Assembly (NCBI GenBank): GCA_900319255.1
Contig: ONNU01000199.1
Span: forward strand, 1-5,865
Length of the DNA stretch: 5,865 nt
Source: an uncultured Eubacteriales bacterium
GTDB lineage: Bacteria > Bacillota > Clostridia > Oscillospirales > Acutalibacteraceae
Reading direction: 5' to 3'
Positions 1 through 3,762 of the stretch are shown here, piece by piece. The position numbers were made by a program, and so were the translations under genes. Numbering within the stretch: the first letter of the stretch is position 1; every line of letters begins with the position of its first letter. A model generated the notes under the pieces. That model had not been told where the DNA came from. It saw only the letters and a program-made list of their open reading frames with translations, and did not search any database.

Positions 1-118
1 CCACCTTTTGATTCACCAAAGCAGAAATACCAATGAAGCATGGCTCATGGCATGAAAGTGGAACAGCCAAAACCCCTTTTGCCGCCCAAAGCGTAGATGT
101 CAGTTTCACGGATTCAGG
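1..118 (+). mobile_element. MITE-like repeat, copy A (left end outside window)
   Basis: This is the right part of a non-coding repeat found twice more in the window (2594-2887 and 3562-3732). The stretch from position 1 aligns almost without gaps to 3616-3732 of copy C, with about 8 differences in the first 47 positions by eye. It ends in GTTTCACGGATTCAGG (103-118), whose inverse complement matches the left end of copy C at 15 of 16 positions. The left terminal repeat must lie before the window. The bases after it are TATTGT; if it inserted like copy C, a similar direct repeat should precede the missing left end. It carries no open frame with a ribosome binding site. A promoter begins three bases after its end. 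Confidence 0.75.
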
Positions 119-120
119 TA

Positions 121-149
121 TTGTATTTATCCGGTCGGGGATATATAAT
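121..149 (+). promoter_or_regulatory. Sigma-A-type promoter for the Ntn-hydrolase gene
   Basis: TTGTAT at 121-126 and a perfect TATAAT at 144-149 are separated by 17 bp. Transcription should start near 156, leaving a leader of about 70 nt before the ATG at 226. The -35 box lies directly after repeat copy A, so insertion of that repeat could have changed the upstream control region. This call rests on consensus match only. Confidence 0.6.
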
Positions 150-225
150 ATTATCAGCAGAAAGATTTAGCTCATGTCTTTAAAATTTAGAAACCATTTC
201 AAAATGCAAGGGGGAGCTGAACTAC

Positions 226-1287
226 ATGAGTGAGAATGTTATCAGAAGGCTTGACAAGGACGGGCATATGTATTTTATGGATTATAAAGGTGATTATTAT
301 GATCCGAAGATAATTGAGGAGGTTATAAGGAGAAACACTCAGGCGCCCGGCTGTTCCTGCTTTCTTACCCATAATGAAAAGGGGGAGGTGCTGACCTGTA
401 GAAATTATGATCTGGGACATCGTGTTTCTGCGGAGGATCCGTCATATACCGGTCTGAATGTCGTTATGCACTGCAAGCCCCAGGGGAAATATGAATCCAT
501 CGGAATTGCTGATGCAGTGTGGCTGGATCCTTTCAGCCCGCTGTATCAGACCGGCGGACCTGATCTGCCGGATTTTGATCCGGAGATGTTTTTAAGTCTG
601 CCTTATGCCTGCATGGACGGACTGAATGAAAAGGGTCTGAGCGCAAACCTTCTGAAGGTGGTCATCAAAAAGGGAGACCAGCCTGCAATGGCAGAGTATT
701 CCTGTGGGATCCTGCTGAGGAATATCCTTGATAACTGCGCTTCTGTGGATGAAACAGTGGAGCTTGTGAAAAATTTCAGATACAGACCGGAGGATTGGCA
801 GAGCGTTCATGTTTTCGTGACGGACGCAAATGGAAAAAGTGTTATTATGGAAAGCCGCAATGGTAAGCTTTCTATTGCTGAGACCGATATCGCATCGAAT
901 TTTTATCTGTGCAGCAATGATGCGGAGGATTCATACAGAAACGGAGCGCTGCATGAAAGAGCTGTGATCCTGTCAGGACTGGACGGAAAGAGCCGCTATT
1001 CCTACGGCTCCGGTCACGGTTATCATCGCTTTGCCTGTATGCTCAGCCAGCTGGAAATGTATCAGGACAGATCAAGCGAAGAATACAGAACCGTTATGCC
1101 CGAAAGCCAGGCAAAGGTGATACTCCGGAGCGTGATCCAGAATACGAATACAAGGGCGGCTGGAGTTACCATGACACAGTACAGCGCAATTTACAATAAT
1201 ACCGCCGGAACAATGAAGGTCTGGTCTTATCAGGACTTTTCAACAAGCTTTTCCTTTGATGTGACGGGAAAAGAAATATCAGAATGA
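226..1287 (+). CDS. Ntn-hydrolase, choloylglycine hydrolase / linear amide C-N hydrolase-like
   Basis: This 353-residue protein resembles the NTN-PVA superfamily (choloylglycine hydrolase, penicillin V acylase, acyl-CoA:6-APA acyltransferase relatives), which cleaves linear amide bonds with an N-terminal Cys freed by autoproteolysis. Seen in the sequence: Gly42-Cys43-Ser-Cys-Phe as the nucleophile site; RNYD at 59-62, matching the Arg/Asp pair near the nucleophile in bile salt hydrolases; NEKGLS at 134-139 with the conserved Asn; Asn225 in SNFYL; Arg268 in YHRF; and TQYSAIYN at 317-324. The 42 residues before Cys43 would be a propeptide. There is no signal peptide or membrane segment, so it probably acts in the cytoplasm. 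The start is supported by AAGGGGGAG (208-216) nine bases upstream. The substrate cannot be told from sequence; a bile salt hydrolase role is possible but not supported. The gene appears monocistronic, with a promoter before it and a terminator after it. Confidence 0.82.
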   Translation: MSENVIRRLDKDGHMYFMDYKGDYYDPKIIEEVIRRNTQAPGCSCFLTHNEKGEVLTCRNYDLGHRVSAEDPSYTGLNVVMHCKPQGKYESIGIADAVWLDPFSPLYQTGGPDLPDFDPEMFLSLPYACMDGLNEKGLSANLLKVVIKKGDQPAMAEYSCGILLRNILDNCASVDETVELVKNFRYRPEDWQSVHVFVTDANGKSVIMESRNGKLSIAETDIASNFYLCSNDAEDSYRNGALHERAVILSGLDGKSRYSYGSGHGYHRFACMLSQLEMYQDRSSEEYRTVMPESQAKVILRSVIQNTNTRAAGVTMTQYSAIYNNTAGTMKVWSYQDFSTSFSFDVTGKEISE

Positions 1288-1300
1288 TCCGTAAAATAAA

Positions 1301-1345
1301 AGCAACACCCATGAGCATTCAGCCCGGGGGTGCTGTGTATTTTTT
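1301..1345 (+). terminator. Probable bidirectional rho-independent terminator
   Basis: CACCC (1306-1310) pairs with GGGTG (1328-1332), and the stem extends outward with one mismatch and a wobble pair. TATTTTTT follows (1338-1345). Read on the other strand, the same hairpin is followed by TTTTATTTT (complement of 1293-1301). It sits between the stop of the Ntn-hydrolase gene (1287) and the end of the convergent lipoprotein gene (1445), so it could stop both transcripts. The loop is long and the stem imperfect. Confidence 0.6.
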
Positions 1346-1444
1346 GCACGATATTGTGTGAAAATGTATTCTGAAAAAATGCTGTTCCCTTTTCGTTTTT
1401 TATTTTTCGGGAGGCAGAGTTTCTTATCAGTTGCCTTGAAATTA

Positions 1445-1974
1445 TCACTGAGCTTCCTTTGTGTAGATATGACCGTTGTCAACATCAACAAGAGTGTCGC
1501 TTTCAAGTCTTAATGTCTGAAGTCCCCCTGCTGCTCGGATGCAAAGGTTGCCGTTCTCAACTGTCCATCTTGCGGGCGCGGAATTGTTCATTTCATTCCT
1601 GTATTCAGCTGAACCGTCGGCATTGATTATGATACCGCTGTATTTACTGCCGGCATTGAATTCCCATGCTCCGACAGATTTAGCGCCTTCCTCATCGCTT
1701 GCGCCGCCTTCCTCAGATGCTTCTCCGGAAGCTTCGGCAGCGGATTCTTCTGCTTCGCCTGCGCTTTCCTCTGTGGATTCAGCCTTGCTTTCTTCAGCCT
1801 TGCTTGATTCCTCGGATTCCTCCGCGCTCTCTTCCTCGGAAGCTGCTGAGGATTCAACGGATGCTGAGGAGCTTTCCTGAGCCTTTTTGTCGTTATTTCC
1901 TCAGCCTGCGCCTACACAGACTATTGCTGCAGCTGCTATAGCTACTGCTAAGATTTTCCGGAATTTTTTTTCAT
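1445..1974 (-). pseudogene. Lipoprotein with acidic Ser/Glu linker; frameshift and in-frame TGA
   Basis: The start ATG (1974-1972) has a good ribosome binding site, AAAGGA, nine bases upstream. ATG is followed by eight A's, and the frame then closes after eight codons. One base later in phase lies a lipoprotein signal peptide: RKILAVAIAAAAIVCVGAG, then TGA (1903-1901) where the lipobox Cys (TGC) is expected, then 151 open codons. With a ninth A the gene would read MKKKFRK and give about 176 residues. After the lipobox come about 70 residues rich in Ser, Glu and Ala, a cell-wall-spanning type linker. A C-terminal domain of about 75 residues follows (WEFNAGSKYSG... to HIYTKEAQ) with alternating beta-strand character that recalls small lipocalin-like lipoprotein domains; I cannot name the family. 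Two lesions point to a recent pseudogene, though the downstream frame has no other damage. Sequencing error or recoding are alternatives. Confidence 0.72.
1863..1905 (-). repeat. 8-bp inverted repeat enclosing the in-frame TGA
   Basis: On the minus strand GCTGAGGA (1905-1898), which contains the TGA, pairs perfectly with TCCTCAGC (1870-1863) across 27 nt. From the T of TGA to its pairing partner is 39 nt. The Ser/Glu codons of this stretch (TCC TCA, GAG GAA) raise the odds of such pairing by chance, so function is not claimed. Confidence 0.4.
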
Positions 1975-1998
1975 TTTTATCAGTCCTTTTTTAATATT

Positions 1999-2028
1999 TA
2001 TGTCAGAATGCTGACATATCTGACATAT
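1999..2028. promoter_or_regulatory. Operator-like palindrome with extra direct half site
   Basis: TATGTCAG (1999-2006) and CTGACATA (2011-2018) form a perfect palindrome with 8-bp arms and a 4-bp centre. A second direct copy of CTGACATAT follows at once (2011-2019 and 2020-2028). The cluster lies 25-54 bp before the lipoprotein ATG and overlaps its predicted -10 box, the usual place for a repressor site. A further single copy of the same nonamer, inverted, lies at 2352-2360 upstream of the 43-codon gene. The binding protein is unknown. Confidence 0.5.
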
Positions 2029-2050
2029 TGCATTTTGAACGATTGGTCAA
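2022..2050 (-). promoter_or_regulatory. Candidate promoter for the lipoprotein gene
   Basis: On the minus strand TTGACC (2050-2045) stands 17 bp from TATGTC (2027-2022). The -35 box is good (5 of 6) and the -10 box weak (3 of 6). Weakness of the -10, together with the overlapping CTGACATAT palindrome, would fit a regulated promoter. Transcription would start near 2015, inside the palindrome. Confidence 0.4.
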
Positions 2051-2064
2051 TTATCTGATATTAC

Positions 2065-2096
2065 AAAAAATATTATCAGTACCTGCCTGATTATAT
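2065..2096 (-). terminator. Rho-independent terminator of the 43-codon gene
   Basis: Read on the minus strand, ATCAG (2091-2087) and CTGAT (2079-2075) pair around a 7-nt loop. One mismatch and four more A-T pairs (2096-2093 with 2073-2070) extend the stem, and a run of six T's (2070-2065) follows. It begins about 10 bases after the stop codon of the small gene and separates it from the lipoprotein gene. Confidence 0.68.
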
Positions 2097-2106
2097 CGTA
2101 CAATTA

Positions 2107-2238
2107 TTATATACTTGAGCCAGTCATGATCTCAGTTTCATCATTCTGGATTCTCTGAGGGTCGGAGGTGACGATAATATCCTCGGCGTTAAATCTTGTT
2201 ATTTCCATTTCCGGAGTGATATACTGTTTCTTTTCCAT
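2107..2238 (-). CDS. 43-residue acidic small protein, unknown function
   Basis: The frame encodes MEKKQYITPEMEITRFNAED followed by IIVTSDPQRIQNDETEIMTG and SSI. It starts at ATG 2238-2236 with a strong ribosome binding site, AAGGGG, eight bases upstream, and ends in TAA about 10 bases before a terminator. That full set of signals is the main evidence that it is real. The N-terminal pattern K-x-Y-x-x-P-x-M-E followed by F-x-x-E-D-I-I-x-T-S recalls very short proteins that I associate with gut Clostridia and Bacteroidota genomes; this is recollection, not a search. There is no signal peptide, membrane segment or Cys. The layout (conserved basic-aromatic start, EDII-TS middle, polar variable tail) would suit a leader-core peptide, but no maturation gene is visible nearby, so no function is assigned. 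Confidence 0.66.
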   Translation of the reverse strand: MEKKQYITPEMEITRFNAEDIIVTSDPQRIQNDETEIMTGSSI

Positions 2239-2351
2239 TGTTTTATCCCCTTGAATATTTTCATTGTTCTGAGGCTCCGGGATATTCCTTCGCAGCTGTA
2301 AAGCGTATTTGTTTCCCCTGCTTTCAGAATATTGATCCGGATTATTTATGC

Positions 2352-2360
2352 ATATGTCAG
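2352..2360. promoter_or_regulatory. Isolated copy of the CTGACATAT motif
   Basis: ATATGTCAG here is the inverse of the nonamer repeated at 2011-2028. It lies 114 bp before the start of the 43-codon gene. If it is a true site, the two minus-strand genes may answer to one regulator. A single 9-mer match within about 350 bp of AT-rich spacer could be chance. Confidence 0.3.
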
Positions 2361-2460
2361 AGCGGCTGATGTAAGCTTTTGCTTTCCTGCGGCTTTTCAG
2401 GAGAATTCCGGCTTGCAGACGTAGCGTCCGGCATTGTGCGGCGGGCAGATGGTTTTCCCC

Positions 2461-2480
2461 GTTTACAATCGCTTGTAAAC
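2461..2480. promoter_or_regulatory. Perfect palindrome, operator-like
   Basis: GTTTACAA (2461-2468) and TTGTAAAC (2473-2480) pair perfectly around TCGC. No T-run follows on either strand, so it is not a terminator. A TATAAT lies 27 bp downstream (2508-2513) without a convincing -35 box. It sits in the 779-bp spacer between the 43-codon gene and the acetyltransferase. This looks more like a dimeric regulator site than an RNA hairpin, but no target gene is evident. Confidence 0.4.
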
Positions 2481-2531
2481 AGAAGTATTTTGTCCTGTAT
2501 ACTATTTTATAATATTATTTTCCTGCTGCCA

Positions 2532-2548
2532 TTAACCATATTGGTTAA
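2532..2548. promoter_or_regulatory. Perfect palindrome TTAACCA-TAT-TGGTTAA
   Basis: Seven-base arms around a 3-bp centre form a perfect inverted repeat with overall dyad symmetry. It lies 19 bp after a TATAAT (2508-2513) and 45 bp before repeat copy B. Like the palindrome at 2461, it could be a protein binding site left upstream of a promoter that copy B later displaced. No function is assigned. Confidence 0.35.
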
Positions 2549-2593
2549 AATTTCATCAATAGGGTCACGGCTATCCGTTTTTCTGCCCTTGAA

Positions 2594-2887
2594 GCTGAAT
2601 CCCTGAAACTCAACGGCAAAAATAAAAAAACTACTGTATTAATGAGTGGTTTTATACATTAATCGGAATTATCATATTCACCCAAAAGGTGCAGTTTCAG
2701 ATGAGCTTTAAACATCTTAAAACGAAAAATACCAACTCTTAGCCGATGAAGCCTGGCTTTCTACAGGGGATAAGTAAAGGGAATTGTAAAAGGGAGAAAC
2801 ACTAATGAAGTATGTCTCATGGCATTAAAGCAGAACATCGGATTCTATTTCCACCCGCAGCGGAGATGTAAGCTTCACGGATTCAGG
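2594..2887 (+). mobile_element. MITE-like repeat, copy B (enlarged)
   Basis: The left end GCTGAATCCCTGAAAC (2594-2609) and the bases that follow, up to GGCAAAAAT, match the left end of copy C at 25 of 30 positions without gaps. The right part (2793-2887) matches copies A and C and ends in CACGGATTCAGG. The two ends pair at 13 of 16 positions. It is about 294 bp long against 171 bp for copy C. The extra interior includes an AAAACTAC/GTGGTTTT hairpin (2627-2653) and a second partial copy of the TACCAA...GATGAAGC...TGGCT segment (2730-2758), as if part had been duplicated. No target-site duplication is visible, which fits an older insertion. Confidence 0.68.
2627..2653. other. Hairpin inside repeat copy B
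   Basis: AAAACTAC (2627-2634) pairs with GTGGTTTT (2646-2653) through eight pairs including one wobble, with an 11-nt loop. A-rich and T-rich flanks give it the look of a weak terminator on either strand. It is absent from copy C, so it belongs to the extra interior of copy B. Confidence 0.35.
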
Positions 2888-2925
2888 AAACTATAAAAAT
2901 CCTGTACAAATCGGCGGATATGCAT

Positions 2926-2934
2926 TGTTATAAT
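2926..2934 (+). promoter_or_regulatory. Extended -10 promoter for the acetyltransferase
   Basis: TGTTATAAT is a perfect extended -10 element (TGn plus TATAAT at 2929-2934). The best upstream match, TGTACA (2903-2908), is spaced 20 bp away, so the promoter may rely on the extended -10. Transcription should start near 2941, giving a leader of about 80 nt. The promoter lies about 40 bp after the end of repeat copy B. Confidence 0.55.
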
Positions 2935-3010
2935 GAAAAAATTATGGTAAAATTATTACATAGCTTGAAGCGGAAAGACCGCAGCCGGGCTTTTGTACGG
3001 AAGAGCATAC

Positions 3011-3017
3011 GGGAGGG
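3011..3017 (+). promoter_or_regulatory. Ribosome binding site that fixes the acetyltransferase start
   Basis: GGGAGGG directly abuts the ATG at 3018 but is six bases from the ATG at 3024. The second spacing is functional and the first is too short, so translation should begin at 3024 (MAEIKLAEL) rather than at 3018 (MIMAEIK). Confidence 0.7.
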
Positions 3018-3023
3018 ATGATT

Positions 3024-3557
3024 ATGGCTGAAATAAAGCTTGCTGAGCTTGATGCATCGGACAGAGAACAGTTTATCCTTGACAATCAGGAGGCGTTCAA
3101 TTACGGCGCTCTTGAAGAATTCGGCAGACGGGACGATCACTTTGAAGAGGAAGGTCAGATCATTTCCCGTGAGACCATCGAACAGTCAATTGATAAGGGC
3201 GAAGCTTACCGTATCGTATGTGACGGTCAGAATGTGGGCGGTGTGATACTCAGGACGGAGGGAGAAAAAGGCGAGCTTGAGATACTTTTCGTTTCCCCAC
3301 GCGTTCACAGCAGGGGGATAGGCTATGCCGCATGGTGTGAGGTTGAAAAGCTTCATCCTGAGGTAAAGCTCTGGGAAACGGTCACTCCCTATTTTGAAAA
3401 GAGAAATATCCATTTCTATGTCAACCGCTGCGGCTTCCATATCGTGGAATTCTATAATAACCATCATCCCGACCCGAATGACCCGGATATGGCAGAGCAT
3501 ATAAACGACCAGTTTCCGGAGGGAATGTTCAGGTTTGAAAAGAGGATGAAAAAGTAA
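3024..3557 (+). CDS. GNAT family N-acetyltransferase
   Basis: This 177-residue soluble protein has the GNAT fold pattern: transfer of an acetyl group from acetyl-CoA to an amine. Seen: strand beta-4 LEILFVSP (85-92) followed by the pyrophosphate-binding turn HSRGIG (95-100), which matches the Q/R-x-x-G-x-G/A motif except for His in the first place; helix alpha-3 YAAWCEVEKL (101-110); then the motif-B region HFYVNRCGFHIVEF (130-143). Length is normal for a single-domain GNAT. The acidic, His/Asp-rich stretch at 147-157 is unusual but near the C-terminus. The acceptor substrate cannot be predicted. It has its own extended -10 promoter, and its stop codon lies 5 bp before repeat copy C. Without that repeat it would be only about 29 bp upstream of glgX, suggesting original co-transcription. 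An alternative start at 3018 is less likely because of ribosome binding site spacing. Confidence 0.85.
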   Translation: MAEIKLAELDASDREQFILDNQEAFNYGALEEFGRRDDHFEEEGQIISRETIEQSIDKGEAYRIVCDGQNVGGVILRTEGEKGELEILFVSPRVHSRGIGYAAWCEVEKLHPEVKLWETVTPYFEKRNIHFYVNRCGFHIVEFYNNHHPDPNDPDMAEHINDQFPEGMFRFEKRMKK

Positions 3558-3561
3558 TTGA
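3556..3561. repeat. Left target-site duplication of repeat copy C
   Basis: AATTGA here is repeated exactly at 3732-3737 on the other side of copy C. Its first two bases are part of the TAA stop codon of the acetyltransferase gene. If the element ends at 3732, the duplication is ATTGA (5 bp); if it ends at 3731, it is AATTGA (6 bp). Confidence 0.65.
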
Positions 3562-3732
3562 CCTGAATCCGCGAAACACAATGGCAAAAATCAAGGGGGA
3601 CACCCCTTGTGGCTTACACCTTTTGATTTGCCAAAGCAGAAATACTGATGAAGAATATCTCAGGGCATTAAAGCAGAGCAATGTATTCCCTTTATCCCTC
3701 CGCAGCGGAGATGTCAGTTTCACGGCTTCAGA
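3562..3732 (+). mobile_element. MITE-like repeat, copy C (complete, with target-site duplication)
   Basis: The left end CCTGAATCCGCGAAAC (3562-3577) and right end GTTTCACGGCTTCAGA (3717-3732) are inverted repeats matching at 13 of 16 positions; the right end of copy A matches the left end even better, 15 of 16. The direct repeat AATTGA flanks the element. At about 171 bp with no plausible gene, it fits a miniature inverted-repeat element moved by a transposase elsewhere; the transposase family is unknown. Inside are a perfect hairpin with CAAGGGG/CCCCTTG arms (3592-3609) and a CTCCG/CGGAG hairpin (3698-3710). It fills most of the space between the acetyltransferase and glgX and may alter readthrough between them. 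Confidence 0.8.
3592..3609 (+). other. Strong hairpin inside repeat copy C
   Basis: CAAGGGG (3592-3598) and CCCCTTG (3603-3609) pair perfectly around GACA. No T-run follows, so it is not a classical terminator. A competing pairing exists: GGCAAA..TCAA (3583-3594) with TTGATTTGCC (3623-3632) uses part of the same left arm. In a transcript reading from the acetyltransferase gene into glgX the two folds would exclude each other. Confidence 0.5.
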
Positions 3733-3737
3733 ATTGA
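3732..3737. repeat. Right target-site duplication of repeat copy C
   Basis: AATTGA repeats 3556-3561 exactly. It immediately follows the right terminal repeat and stands 25 bp before the glgX start codon, so the glgX ribosome binding site (AAAGGG at 3750-3755) belongs to the original flank and not to the element. Confidence 0.65.
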
Positions 3738-3762
3738 TCATTCAGGCAGAAAGGGTGATGAT

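Noticed and set aside
1627..1857. Minus-strand open frame rich in Arg, Lys and Gln.
   Set aside because: It is a shifted reading of the same lipoprotein linker and has neither a ribosome binding site nor protein-like composition.
1539..1880. Plus-strand open frame of 113 codons rich in Ser/Ala/Leu.
   Set aside because: It is antisense to the Ser/Glu/Ala-rich linker of the minus-strand lipoprotein; the repeated GAG/GAA/TCC codons keep the opposite strand open. No ribosome binding site.
2107..2238. Lasso peptide precursor, because of the YxxP start of the 43-residue protein.
   Set aside because: The leader match is partial (YxxPxM), the tail has no fitting core after a penultimate Thr, and no B or C maturation genes are in the window.
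2357..2434. Minus-strand 25-codon frame starting MPDATSAS.
   Set aside because: No ribosome binding site precedes it, and the composition is low-complexity; most likely chance.
2567..2582. ACGG-CTAT-CCGT hairpin followed by T's.
   Set aside because: A four-pair stem with no upstream plus-strand gene to terminate.
2379..2606. Plus-strand 75-codon frame with a hydrophobic middle.
   Set aside because: It starts at TTG without a ribosome binding site, spans two palindromes and ends inside repeat copy B.
2961..2995. Possible attenuator in the acetyltransferase leader: GCGG/CCGC hairpin followed by GGGCTTTTG.
   Set aside because: Only four base pairs with a short, interrupted T-run; too weak to call.
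1..3732. CRISPR array or tandem repeat explanation for the three repeats.
   Set aside because: The copies are long, widely spaced, have inverted ends, and one has a flanking direct duplication; there are no regular spacers.
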